A stretch of 64,000 bases of DNA, taken from assembly GCA_946406115.1 (NCBI GenBank), contig OX291549.1, positions 24,575,901-24,639,900 of the forward strand, written 5' to 3'. The stretch comes from Apoda limacodes. Taxonomy: Eukaryota > Arthropoda > Insecta > Lepidoptera > Limacodidae. Below the pieces are notes generated by a model that had not been told where the DNA came from, made no database searches, and saw only the letters and a list, made by a program, of their open reading frames with translations. The first letter of the stretch is position 1. Each line of letters starts with the position of its first letter. Shown piece after piece: positions 12,324 to 49,903 of the stretch. Both the position numbers and the translations under genes were made by a program.

Positions 12324-13372
12324 TGTAGTCCATAAGTCTTAGAGTCTGGTCCGAGAGTATTTTTGTTCTATTTGTACGGTGGGTTTTAAAGAACTTAGAC
12401 CCAACCGTATGGACAGTTTCCACAAACATGTCGTTGGTATCGTCCACTGATGCGTCTTCCTTTAAGCATTCAAAGCGATTTTTGAGTTGGAGCTGAAAGT
12501 TTTCTGGGTTTTGGATTTGAATGGTTGTGGGTCGGAGCGTGGACTTTATCAGTCGAGACCTAGCAAGCCTTATGTTGAGGTTCAATGTGCCTCTTACCAT
12601 ACGGTGATCACTCCCGGTTTTGACCGTGTGGATCATAAAGTCAATCTCATTCTTTGTGCAACCATCATGACTCATCCAGATCCACTTCCTTTGGGGGCGC
12701 TTCTTGAAAAAGAAATTCATCATAAAGAGGCCTTCCTTTTCCATGAAGTCGGCCAGCATCTGCCCTCTGGAGTTCCGTTGTCCATATCCAAATTGCCCCA
12801 CTCTCAGCTCATTACCCCTTCGTTTGCCTAGTTTCGCGTTGAAGTCCCCCATCACGACGTTATAGTGTGTTTTGGAGGAGTGTATGGCTTTAGAAATGCC
12901 CTCATACATCTCCTCCACTACGTCGTCTGGGTGTATCGAAGTCGGCACGTAAACCTGTACGACCTTCAGCAAATATCGTATGATATTCTGAGTATCAGGT
13001 ACGCTACCCTGGTCGACACACTGTCAACTTTGATGATATTGTTGACTTACGGACGATAAACCCGACACCACCTTGGGATAGCTTGTCACCCCCCCGATAG
13101 TACAGCAAGTGACCTGAGTTGAGAACCTCCTCCGATAACCCTATAACGTCCCAGCGTAACTTGCTTGAAGCTTCTTCCAGTTTTACTATTTTCTCGTCGG
13201 CCCTCAGCGTACGTGCATTGTAAGTTGACAGGTCCAGTCGTCGGTATTGGTAGCCGGATCTCTGCCGGGGATTCTTCGCACCCCCTGCCCCGCCGTTACC
13301 TAGGCCGCTACCGTAGCCTGGACTAGCAGGGCTGCCGGGGACTAGGGGCCGTTTGTTTTTTGTGCCGTTCAT
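12313..13372 (-). pseudogene. RTE endonuclease region (apurinic-type), broken
   Basis: The start Met at 13372 opens a basic, glycine-rich N-terminus, followed by LSTYNARTLRADEK and a 'WDVIGLSE' stretch typical of the first motifs of AP-endonuclease-like domains. After a frameshift near 13010-12972, a 219-codon frame continues with VVQVYVPTS, the metal/active-site motif VVMGDFNAKLG, and a terminal SDHRMV motif (the catalytic SDH). These are the standard landmarks of the endonuclease that nicks the target DNA. Motif order and spacing are normal, so the domain is decayed only by the frameshift and by a stop near 12313. Confidence 0.85.
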
Positions 13373-13440
13373 TTTTTTTTGTTTGTAGGTTTGCCATACT
13401 CGCCACGCCTGGCAAGCGGGTTGGCGAGCGCAGAAGAGTT

Positions 13441-14330
13441 ATAGGGGGTCGCTGCTGCCCGACATCCCCTGTCGGATATCAGAAGGGAACAAGGAGTAGA
13501 GTTGGGATGTGATGATTTTCTTAATGGGAATTGTATGATAGCTGGGATACGTCGAAGGGGGGGGGGGGGATACTACTGTTGGAAGGAAATGGGGAGAATT
13601 AATAGTAGCTCGAGAGGCCGGGGTCGCGTACCCGTGTATTCGGAAATGAATACCCCTATCACAAGTTCTAATGCTCGCCATAAATATAAATACATGTCTG
13701 GATCTGACTAACATTTGGTAATGTAAATTTAACACAATTGCTTTTTTTTCTCATCACGTAACAAATTATTAGCGTTAAACCAATTTAGTTGGATGTTGCC
13801 ATTTTATTAATAACAGTTCTTAGTCTCTAAAACTTCTTTTTCGATAACGAATAGTCATTTAAACGAATTTCTCATTTGTTTTTGACATTTACTGATCAAA
13901 CACGGCGAAATTTTGAAGACATGTTCTAGTAATATAATATCGAGGTCTGCAATGTGCCAGTTCTCTTAAAAATTTAATAGTTTAAAAGTTATACAGGATT
14001 CTAGTTTTTCAAACTAATGGTTTCAAAAAAGATGTCTAGGTAAGAAAAACATTTTTCAAAATTTTGGAAAACCACAGACATAGGTATTCGGCTTGGGATT
14101 ATGACTCAAAAATATCATAGTGATTGATCAGTAAATATCATGAACAAATGAGAAATTCGTTTGTATGAAGCGAATTGTATCCTCTTGAATTGCTTAATTT
14201 GTTGTTACTAATTTATGCCTACCGTTACGTGACGTAAGCTATATGTGACGGTATTGCTCTGTCTAGACACCTTCGATGGCCGGCTGAATAAAAATATTGT
14301 TTAGGCTGTGTGTATAGTAATAGTAAAGAA
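13441..14330. other. LINE 5' flank and unannotated DNA
   Basis: 13441-13720 may be the untranslated leader of the RTE element, but I cannot fix its boundary. It contains a run of 13 G (13557-13569). 13740-14330 is AT-rich with no recognised feature. Confidence 0.4.
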
Positions 14331-14334
14331 GAGT

Positions 14335-14785
14335 TTTTTTAACTGGCTTTTTATGATGCAATCCTTCAATATGCAGAGCTCGACGAACAGTGTGTATTAA
14401 ACAAGTTCCCAAACACAACAGTCGGTATGAAACCATTGTTCCACCATAAATCTTCTTTGAGTCGCATCAATGTGCCACGGAATTCCACTTCGAGGTCGAG
14501 CTGATAAATTCCCCTCCTCTTGGTTGCGTGAGATCCAACGCTTTACGGTAATTCACGAAAAACCAAATAGCCAGATCAAAATAAACATTTTTCAAACTAC
14601 TGAATTATATTTTAATATTTTTTTTTAGATTATAATATTTTAAAATGAGAATTATAACATTAACATCAAATAAAATACTTACGGTAAAACCTCATTTCAA
14701 ATTTGAGATATATTGTAACCCATATTATATAGTTCTATAATACGCATCCTCTCTTGAATATTAATATTGGCCTGCATATTATTTT
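14335..14785 (-). mobile_element. Tc1/mariner-type element, 5' part
   Basis: This is the reverse complement of the 5' half of the element at 45.8-46.25 kb, with high identity including a shared ~115-bp non-coding insert (about 14556-14690). The minus-strand reading has the helix-turn-helix N-terminus ('RMRIIELYN', then 'TVKRWISRNQEEGNL' and 'IDATQRRFMVEQWFHTDC') but lacks the catalytic part, which would lie below 14335. At the position where the 45.8-kb copy has a stop, this copy keeps the tryptophan codon. The in-frame TGA after 'YNISQI' is present in both. Confidence 0.8.
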
Positions 14786-14801
14786 CAGCAAAAAAATTAA
14801 T

Positions 14802-15008
14802 AAAAACACCAAACAACCTTATCAACACAAGCAGTAACATCCATAACGACATAAATAAAATGGCTACCTATGTAGTGACCGCATCTAACTTAATAGCTAA
14901 ATAAAAACACCAAACAACCTTGTCAGCACAAGCACCCCCAGAAACAAATCGGCAACGACAAAAATAATATGTCTACCCACGTAGTGTCCGCTACTAACTT
15001 AATAGCTA
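14802..15008. repeat. Two-copy direct repeat, unit ~100 bp
   Basis: Two adjacent units begin taaaaacaccaaacaacctt (about 14802 and 14901) and end ctaacttaatagcta. The copies are diverged by substitutions and small indels. No coding content. Confidence 0.75.
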
Positions 15009-15082
15009 TTAGAAAATTGGTCTAAGCTGTTTAACTGAACAAGTTATTCATAATTCGTAAAATGTAACAATAACAAAAAGAA

Positions 15083-15174
15083 AGGCATAAGGTGAGATTC
15101 GAATCCACAACCTGCATTGCACTGAGTACACGTATTAAGATCTGATACGTCTATCCACTAGGCTACGGATACGA
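15083..15174 (-). repeat. tRNA-like sequence, probably SINE head
   Basis: On the minus strand, a box A-like tagcctagtgg (about 15170) is followed ~60 bases later by a box B-like gattcgaatct, with gg(t)...(a)cc able to form the T stem. This is the arrangement of an internal RNA polymerase III promoter. The D and acceptor stems pair poorly and there is no matching 3' acceptor strand, so a functional tRNA gene is unlikely. A tRNA-derived SINE head is the better reading. Confidence 0.4.
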
Positions 15175-15379
15175 TAATTTTTATAGTGAAATTATTATAT
15201 ACAATATTAAAAGAAACTAATATTACTCAGGTTCTACAAGACATATTACTTTATTTCTTTAAGTGTGTGAGTGACTACGCCTTGCCATTCTATTTGGTTT
15301 TGAAACTCTATATGCAGTTTTGCAACTGACCGTACATATTTAAAAGAAATTGAGAGAAAATAATACTGTGTATATATGT

Positions 15380-16215
15380 AGATGACATTATAATGGCTTA
15401 TAGAAATGAAAAGCTATTGAAAGAAATTAAGGAGCAGTTGTCAAAAAGGTTTGAAATAAGAGATCTTGGTGACCTTAGTTTCTGTTTAGCTATACAGTTC
15501 ATAAGAGAAGGAGAAGAAATAAAACTCTCACAAGAAAAATACATACAAAAATTACTTAAACAATTTAATATGGAGGATTGCAATACTGTAAATACACCAA
15601 TGGAGAGCGGTACAAAATTAAATAAAACAGAAACAAAAGACGAAAAAGAGAATTTGATCGGTTCGCCTATGTATTAACCTATCAGAATAAGACCGAAAAT
15701 TATGTTTGCTGTTAGCTATCTCAGCCAATATAATACATGCAATAAAAATGAACATTGGCAAGCAGCCACAAAAATACTACGATATCTGAAAGGCACCACA
15801 TCAGAAGGGATAACGTTTAAACAATCCTCATAAGAAAGAGAAGGTTACCCTGACGCAGATTGGGCAGCATGTACGACTGACCGAAGATCGTATACAGAAT
15901 ACAGTTTTAAATATGCCAGTAGCGTTGTTAGTTGGGAGGCAAAGAAACAAAGAACAGTTGCCATTAGTACTGCCGAAGCTAAATATATGGCTCTTACCGA
16001 AGCTACTAAAGAAGCATTACATATAAAGAACCTTCTAAATGACTTGGGATTTAAAGCTGACAGAATGATTTTGTGAAATGGACTTAAAGAACATTTTGTC
16101 AAAGAGAAGTTACAAAAAGGCAACGTGATTTTGAAATATAAGCCAAGTAAAGAATTGGAGGCTGACATTTTTACTAAAGGTCTACCAGCACCTCAATTCA
16201 AGTATTTAAAATAGA
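15380..16215 (+). pseudogene. Ty1/copia Pol fragment: reverse transcriptase end and RNase H
   Basis: The plus strand starts inside the reverse transcriptase at the catalytic 'VDDIIMAY', continues through 'FEIRDLGDLSFCLAIQF' and 'LSQEKYIQKLLKQF', and after a stop at 15675 reads 'RYLKGTT'. RNase H follows: 'YPDADWAACTTDRRS', 'VSWEAKKQRTVAISTAEAKY' and 'EADIFTKGL'. These are the signature motifs of copia-type Pol, in the correct order. In-frame stops (15675, ~15832, ~16075) break the frame. Gag, protease, integrase and the 5' LTR are absent upstream, so this is a 5'-truncated remnant that ends at its own LTR. Confidence 0.92.
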
Positions 16216-16263
16216 AAATTGTATTTATTAACAAAGATTCAGATTATTGCACCTAAGAGGGAA

Positions 16264-16458
16264 TGTTAAATATAAAGTATGTACAACAACCTCCATGGAC
16301 GATGTTTAGTATAATATGTCTATGGTGTAACTTGTCACTTCAAAACTATAGAAAAATTTCGTACATCTGTGATGTGTTTTTATTCTAAATAATAAAGTTC
16401 TAGGTCACAAATCATAAGTTGACACAGCTAACGAGCTACAGTAAAGAAATTCACAACA
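16264..16458 (+). repeat. Ty1/copia 3' LTR
   Basis: A purine-rich tract (cctaagaggga) immediately precedes tgttaaatataaagtatg, which would be the polypurine tract and LTR start. The proposed LTR ends ...ttcacaaca at 16458, giving TG...CA ends and ~195 bp. It contains aataaagtt near 16390 as a plausible polyadenylation signal. The exact right end could be two bases further. Confidence 0.7.
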
Positions 16459-16765
16459 CACTAGCCATATGAATTCAGTATTCCTGCAGGAACATTGTAA
16501 TTTTCCGAATATGTTGATTAAGCGTATAAGTTATGCCCATCGCAAAAAACCAAATCAGTGTTTGTAGCGTTAAAGAGTAGCTACTAGTAGTTAGTCCAAT
16601 AAAACCTCTACTCGAAAGAAAGAATGGGAACATACATAAAAAAAACATGCCGCCAAATTGATAACCTTTGTTAGAAGTCGGTTTAAAATACAATTATCAT
16701 ACTCCATTAAAACTAGGTACTAATTATACTAAATATGTGGTACATTTCAATAGGCTGACTATCTA

Positions 16766-43711
<26,946 letters not shown>

Positions 43712-43831
43712 TATTACAATATTCACTTCACGAATACGAGTATAATGCTAACAAAACGAACGCACAACAATTATCAAAGAGACATTGAGTGCGATTGACT
43801 TATCTTTTTTAAATTAATCTTGTAAACTAAG

Positions 43832-44052
43832 ACGAGGGTTGTCAATATCATCGACCAAGAAATTTTACCAAAAGAGAAATTTGGCACATTGAAATGCACG
43901 GGCAGTTCAAAACCACAAAGATTTCCAAAACTGTACCATTTTAATTTTAGAAATCACATTTCCGTGGCCGTTTCTTTTTACTTTTATTGTGATATGTTAG
44001 TGCAAGCAACCAGGTACTTCAAAGGTACCAGGATTTTCAAAATATGTCAAAT
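43832..44052 (-). repeat. Old dispersed repeat, outer half
   Basis: It is homologous, in reverse orientation, to 60927-61155 (landmarks: gttgtcaatatcatcgac, gatatgttagtgcaagc, tttcaaaatatgtcaaat). It breaks off at 44052 where a LINE begins and resumes at 45457. At 60.9 kb the two halves are contiguous. Confidence 0.85.
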
Positions 44053-45456
44053 CATCTCTGTCTGAACACGAAGACGATTATATAGTTCTAGGTGATTTCA
44101 ATATGCCCTCGATTCAATGGTCATTGACTTGCGATAGTTCTGCTTTAATTCCAAGCAACATTTTTGGTCCGCACCAATCTAAATTTTTTGATTAATCCAG
44201 TACTTTTAACCTCTCACAGTATAATTGGGTCGTTAATGTAAACCACCGATTTTTGAACGATGACATATTCCCCATTTTCATTACTAACTGTGCCGACCAA
44301 CCCTTCCTCTTTCCCTTTTGTTTCAACGCTCATTAAGTGAAGGTATCGTGCCAACAATGTGGAAATCTGCGTATGTTAAATTTCTAAGCTTTGCATATTT
44401 ACTAAACTTTTAGAAAAAATCGTCTATACCCAACTATATGGATTATACCAACAGCATTTCGATCTTAAGCAGCACGGTTTTCTCAGAAATCGATCTACCG
44501 CCTCCAACTTGACCCTGTGTGATGATTTTATTACTGAACATACGGACTCTAGGTCCGCTGTTAACGTGGTTTATACAGATTATAGTAAAGCCTTTGATAG
44601 ACTAAATCATGTAATCTTGTTAGAAAAACTTTATAAAGCGGGGGTGCATGGTGATCTATACAAATGGTTTTCGTCCTATTTTGACAATAGAAAGCAAGCT
44701 GTAGTAGTGAATGGATACAAGTCTCGCTGGAAATTTATTCCCTCTGGAGCACCACACTGGTAAATGTTGTTTTAAACATTCGAACTAACTATTGTTTGCC
44801 AATGATATGAAAATTCTTAAAAATGTTGCAACCACTTCCGACTGCTTTAAACTACAAGATGACTAAAACCGACTTACTGACTATTGTTTACAAAATAAAT
44901 TGGAACTGAACGTATCCAAATGTGCTGGTAATAGTTACTGCCTCGATTTTTTAAAATATTTTGTACCGATACAAAATAAAAAAATGAATAAAATCATATA
45001 AGTGTCTTACTAAAGATCCAGATTATGAGTCAAGGTGTGGCAGGTTTCATGTTTTACCCGTTAACCTACAAAGAAATATAGTTGATGTTACATATCTATC
45101 TCGTATTATAAGTGTTTTTTTTTACTTACTGAGTATGTGTGATTATGTTTATCATCTTAATTCTGAAATTGACATATTTGTAAGAAGCACGGAGTCACTG
45201 AGAAAATCAATTTGTAAGTGTTTCATTCCAAGTTGAAGTAACACCAATTACTGTGTAACTGAACCTATATAATCATATATTTATAGAGTATAATATTCAT
45301 ATAATAGAGTATAATTGCCTACTAGTTAGCTATTATTTTACCTATGCTATTTTGTATTTATTTGAAGGAACTCTTTATTGGCGTATCTTCACCATTTTTA
45401 ATGTTATTTATTGTAATGCCGTGAGTTCCTCTTGAAAATGTAAAAATAAATAAATA
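44053..45456 (+). mobile_element. Jockey-group LINE, 5'-truncated, nested
   Basis: It begins in the endonuclease ('EDDYIVLGDFNMPSIQWSL', about 44070), and after degenerate text reads 'HGFLRNRSTASNLTLCDDFI' and 'VVYTDYSKAFDRLNHVILLE' (44509-44763, polymerase motif A). A deletion then removes motif B; 'KLELNVSKCA' follows (about 44895). It ends in an (aaat)n tail at 45443-45456. The insertion lies inside an older repeat whose uninterrupted copy is at 60.69-61.16 kb, so both ends are defined to within a few bases. A target duplication of about 'aaat' is possible but merges with the tail. Confidence 0.88.
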
Positions 45457-45715
45457 AATGGCATCACTAACTTTAGATCATCTCGACGCCAATAACAGTG
45501 TTCATAAAAAATAAAGGACTCTAAGAAATACAAAATTAAATAGAAGATAGTGAAAAAAATGTTTCATTTATAAACAATTTTTATAACAAAAACATTAATC
45601 CGACTTCAAATCCACTAAAACGTAAAAATAAGCCCCTAAAGCAGACTTACATAATTATATCACAGAACATGCAGCGACATGTTTTATTCGCCTTTCGAAG
45701 TCGGTTGCCAAAAGT
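45457..45715 (-). repeat. Old dispersed repeat, inner half
   Basis: Continuation of 43832-44052 (reverse match to 60690-60925: gacgccaataacagtgttca, attaatccgacttcaaatcc, aaataagccc). It ends near 'tttcgaagtcggttgcc'. Confidence 0.85.
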
Positions 45716-45797
45716 AAAGATAAATAAAGATAGATAAAAAATTTTGGTTGGTATCTGACATTAAGGCATAGAAACTGTAGCTTATTGCTTTGTCAGT

Positions 45798-46674
45798 ATG
45801 TCTGTTTTAGGGGCATTGGCAATATATATTTATATTCAAGAGAGGATGCGTATTATAGAGCTATATAATACAGGTTACAATATATCTCAAATTTGAAACG
45901 AGACTGGTTTTACCGTAAGTATGTTATATCATAATTCTTATATCAAAATATAATAATCAAAAAAAAAATTAAAATATAAATCAGTAGTTTGAAAAATGTT
46001 TATTTTGATCTGGCTATTTGTTTTGTAGTGGATTACCGTAAAGCGTTAGATCTCACGCAACCAAGAGGAGGGGAATTTATCAGCTCGACTTCGAAGTGGA
46101 CGTCCGCGGCCCATTGATGCGACTCAAAGAAGATTTATGGTGGAACAATGGTTTCATACCGACTGTTGTGTTTGGGGACATGTTTAATACACACTATTCG
46201 TCGAGCTCTGGATATTGAAGGATTGCATCATAGAAAGCCAGCTAAAAAACCCTTTTGAACTAATACCCATAAACAAAATAGATAGTTGTTTGCAAGGGAG
46301 TATTTAGATTTTGACTGGGAGCACACCTTGTTCACCGATGAGAAGTTTGTTTGTATCAGCTGAAAACGGGAGGCTTTATTTGTGACGCAGAAATGGAACC
46401 CGTTATGCAGAACAAAATGTTGTCCCAAATATGGAATGTGAACGCATATCACTTAATATGTGGGGGTGGATGATTGCGGCTGGGCCATAGAAAACCTATG
46501 GGGTTTGATGATGCAAAGATGGGACATGCGAAATGAAAGCACTACAGAGACATAAGAGCTCACTGTGAAGAAATTTGGGACAATATTAGAGGAACAGATC
46601 TGCTCTAATATAGTCGGATCTATGCGGCGGCGCTTGCTTGCTGTAATTGAAAATAATGGAGGTTATATTAAATA
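45798..46674 (+). mobile_element. Tc1/mariner-type element with probable transposase intron
   Basis: From an ATG at 45798 the frame reads 'IQERMRIIELYNTGYNISQI', a TGA, then 'NETGFT' up to 45914. gtaagtatg follows, and 114 bp later ttttgtag at 46021-46028. Past this presumed intron the same frame continues 'WITVKR', TAG, 'ISRNQEEGNLSARLRSGRPR' (helix-turn-helix and GRPR hook), 'IDATQRRFMVEQWFHTDC'. After shifts come 'LFTDEKFVCIS' (first catalytic Asp), 'ISLNMWGWMIAAGP', 'ENLWGLMMQRWDMRNE' (an ENxWG box, the third catalytic position) and 'VIENNGGYIK' at the stop. The piece with the second catalytic Asp is deleted. The transposase is dead; terminal repeats were not found. Confidence 0.85.
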
Positions 46675-47068
46675 GGCGAGTCCGACTCGCGCACGAAGGG
46701 TTACGTACCATTATCTATAAGAACGGCAAATAAATCACGTTTGTTGTATCGGAGCACCCCTTAAATTTCTGTTTTATTTTAATTAAATTATTTGTTTTTA
46801 AAGTAACTATATAACTAAATATTCTGTAAGCGTCTACCTGTTGCCGTTATCAATATCGAGCAAAATCGAGCAAAAAAATCATGTTTGTTGTATGGGAGCC
46901 CCCTTAAATATTTATTTTATTCTGTTTTTTAGTATTTGTTATTATAGCGGCAACAGGAATATATCTTCTGTGTAAATTACAACTGTCTAACTATCGCGGT
47001 TCATGAGATACAGCCGGAGTGTTAATTATAAGGTTCCGCTAATTACCCTTTGGGTACGGAACCCTAAA
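46675..47068 (+). repeat. Dispersed 'gagtccg ... ggttccg' repeat, copy 2
   Basis: It abuts the end of the Tc1/mariner remnant. It starts ggcgagtccgactcgcgcac and ends ctttgggtacggaaccctaa. Inside are two diverged copies of an 'aaatcacgtttgttgtat' block (about 46733 and 46875), so this copy is internally duplicated. Confidence 0.65.
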
Positions 47069-47069
47069 A

Positions 47070-47400
47070 AGTTTCAATTTTCTTTTCATTACGAAAACGA
47101 ATACTTAAGCTATAACTATAGGATGTATATATATAGAATAAAGAGACATTTATACGTAACCCGAAAAATAAAGTACTATTTCTCTTACAGATATTTTTTT
47201 TACATTTCAATATATCTAAGACATAACATATTTTTTTTTACTTTGTTGTTTTTTAAAATATAGCAGCAAATGAATGGTGACTTTTAATTCTTATGGTCAA
47301 GTTTCAATTTTCTTATTATTACGAAAACGAATACTTAAGCTATAACCATAGGAAATATATATATAGAAAAAAAAGACATTTATCAAAAACATTATTAACG
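47070..47400. repeat. Direct repeat pair, ~85 bp, 227 bp apart
   Basis: gtttcaattttcttttcatt ... taagctataactatagga at about 47070 recurs at about 47300 (gtttcaattttcttattatt ...). Flanking sequence is AT-rich; no gene. Confidence 0.7.
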
Positions 47401-47619
47401 ATTTATGAAATTTTAATAAAAACCATTTTTATTTGATTGCATGTGTTTTAATTATTGCAAACAAAACAAAAAGTTCTTATACCAACTGGTCCTTTTCAGA
47501 GAGAACTAGATGTCAAAACATAAAAAAAAAACGAAAATACTCTATACGGAAATACCGTGATTTGAACCATAGGCTCGCCGTATTAAGTCGCAGCGCTTAT
47601 GGATCACACCATTTGTACA

Positions 47620-48395
47620 GTTTTTGTACAGAGCGTATTTTAAATATTTTTACTTGAATCTCCCGGTTTTTGCCGTTTGGGTAATATGTAGTCTATAGCC
47701 TAATAGTATAAGCTTCGTGAAGGTAAAGTATTATATTAATCCGGATAGCCTGGGTTATTAAGTGACAAACACACAAACTTTTCTTCTGTATAATATTAGC
47801 ATGCCCAATCTGTCTTTCTTATTTTAGTTCATCTGGAACAGGGAATGGGGTTTATTATTAACGCTTTTTAACGCTAATGACGACGGATAGGTATTAACGG
47901 ATATTTACAGAAATCGGCAGATGGGACTTATATAAAGTCACCATAGGCCAGATATACTGCGTCAGAAGCAGTGTTGCTACGATAGTCTCACCCTATCTGT
48001 TATGCAGGACGAAAGTGATAACAAATTATGAAATAAATTATCAGTACAATTTGAGAAAAAGTACACCTTTACGACCATATTTTTTTTAAATAGCATAGTT
48101 GGCCTTGTAGTAATAATAGCTAATAATGTTCTTTAGTTACTAAACACAAAATCAATCTAATGCCAATTGACGTGAATTCGGCATACATTGAACCTTTTTT
48201 CCGGGACGAAAACTAAAGCATACATATTATAAGGTGGGTGCACCATGAAAGGCCATGTTCCTTGTTTAGTTTACGTATATGTATTTCTTACAGAAAAAAC
48301 CGCTAATGTTCCCAGCAAAGCCTAGTAGCACTTAGCTTGTAAGGCAGTTGGCCTTGCTGGGTACAAGGGCCTTACAATTTTTAAGTATCTAATTA
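47620..48395 (+). repeat. ~775-bp inverted repeat, left copy
   Basis: The reverse complement of this stretch matches 58733-59515 throughout (landmarks: gcgtattttaaatattttta, gtttgggtaatatgtagtct, aacagggaatggggt, cgtcagaagcagtgttgcta, acgtgaattcggcatacatt, gtacaagggccttac). The copies differ by many substitutions and some indels. No ORF is shared. It is probably a non-autonomous transposon; the edge at 48395 is followed at once by the 'actagctgtgcccgcgaa' motif seen at other repeat edges. Confidence 0.85.
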
Positions 48396-48709
48396 CTTTT
48401 TTATAACTAGCTGTGCCCGCGAATTTGTTTGCGTAGTCTTTATTCATTTACACAAGATGGAATAAGTAAAATTATTTTAGTAAACTATCTACTAGTCTCT
48501 ACGTTGGACGTTGAACGCAGCGGTCGTGTATCAACTAATTAATCTTATTTTAAAAGCGTCTCAACAAACTTAGACCTTATAAACGTGTAATAAAATTTTA
48601 TTTTACATATATTACTCAATATTTTTTTCTATTTAAACTGATTTGAATTTTAACTTGAAACTTTAAGTGAACTAAGCCTAGTGACATCCGTGTAAGTGTA
48701 ATTTTGATC

Positions 48710-49633
48710 ATGAGTGTGAAAAGATCGCCACCCAGCCCTGAAAACCGTACCAGCCTACAAGCAGATCTACCGATTATTGACAGCTATGACCATGATATGA
48801 CAAAAATGTCTCTTCGTAACCGAGGACCTAAATGAAAGCAACCTGCTGAAGACGATTTGCTTAAGAAGGAGATTTCCGAATTCCGAAATGATATGATGGC
48901 GATAATTAGCGAATTCACAAAATCCCAGGGCGAAGCCATACGTAGTATCTCCAGCGATGTCTAGGCCTTAAGAGACGAAGTAAATAGTATCCGAAATTCT
49001 ATGGAAAAACTGTCTAGCACTCAAAATATAATGAAAAACGAGCTATCGCAACTCAACCACCTTAGCAACTTAACGGATGAGAAAAGAAAATGTCTAGAGT
49101 TGGACATAAGTTCCCTAAAATCAGCTAAAAACATCCCCGATGCTTCCCCACAGCAGAAAGACACGTTTTCGTACGACAGCATGGTCGCTGAACTATATGA
49201 TCGGACATATCGTGAAAAAAATATAATACTTGTGGGTGTATCACAGCTAGAATGCACAGAGCGCGAAAACAGACATACCTACGACATAGGCCGAATAGTT
49301 CAACTAATAGAATCTGTGCATGAGAACTGCCTTAAACCGATTAAAATTATGCGGCTAAGAAAATATAAATCCTCAAAAACCCGTCCGATTAATGTCTGCT
49401 TTGCTTCCCAAATCACATCTCGAACAATCCTACGTAATAAATATAAATCAAGCAGCAAAACCTATAAAATGTATCCCGACCAAACACCTTACCAGCAAAA
49501 ACATTTGATAAACTTACGATCTGAATTGAAAGAGCGAACCCTTAATGGAGAGAAAGATCTAACAATTAAATGTATCAAAGGCACTCTCAGAATTGTGTCA
49601 AGAAACTTACCCAGCATGGCGGAAAGTCCATAA
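48710..49633 (+). pseudogene. LINE ORF1 protein (coiled coil plus nucleic-acid-binding domain)
   Basis: The frame from ATG 48710 (MSVKRSPPSPENR) runs to 49633, interrupted only by a TGA at about 48832 and a TAG at about 48962, giving ~307 codons. Residues ~40-150 are heptad-like and charged ('LLKKEISEFRNDMMAIISEF', 'VNSIRNSMEKL'), a predicted coiled coil for trimerisation. The second half contains 'EKNIILVGV', 'PINVCFASQITSRTIL' and 'YKMYPDQTPYQQKHLINL', matching the RRM-like and C-terminal domains of LINE ORF1 proteins that bind element RNA. The two stops are the only damage that I see. Confidence 0.82.
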
Positions 49634-49903
49634 ACACATGCATGACTACTACCCCTACCGCAAAGCACAATAACAGTAAAATTAAATAATTTCATACATT
49701 GTATCAAAATGTTAGAGGATTGCGCTCAAAAACTACAATATTTAAGAATTCAATATACGGAAGGACGTCTAACATGATCGCGTTAACTGAAACATTCCTG
49801 ACAAGTGCTATCTACGATGCTGAACTGTGTCCTACGACAAGACCGAGCTAACGATGCCAGCTGGGGAGGAGTGCTCCTGGCCGTACGCGACTACTTCTAC
49901 TAC

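Larger units (their letters stand above)
10609..13440 (-). mobile_element. RTE-type LINE, degraded but nearly full length
   Basis: The minus strand reads, in order, an endonuclease domain, a linker, a reverse transcriptase with frameshifts and stops, and a conserved C-terminal end. The 3' end is a short (ATC)n tract (10609-10623), as is usual for RTE elements, which end in simple repeats rather than poly(A). The 5' leader runs at least to 13440. Non-LTR retrotransposons of this clade use a single long ORF for target-primed integration. Here at least five breaks divide that ORF, so the copy is dead. Fragments of the same group lie at 22.3-22.9 and 59.7-60.0 kb, and a related element at 54.7-56.7 kb. 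Confidence 0.9.

Noticed and set aside
13557..13569. Run of 13 G as a possible G-quadruplex or regulatory site
   Set aside because: A single homopolymer inside or next to a LINE leader; nothing else supports a function, and homopolymers are prone to sequencing error.
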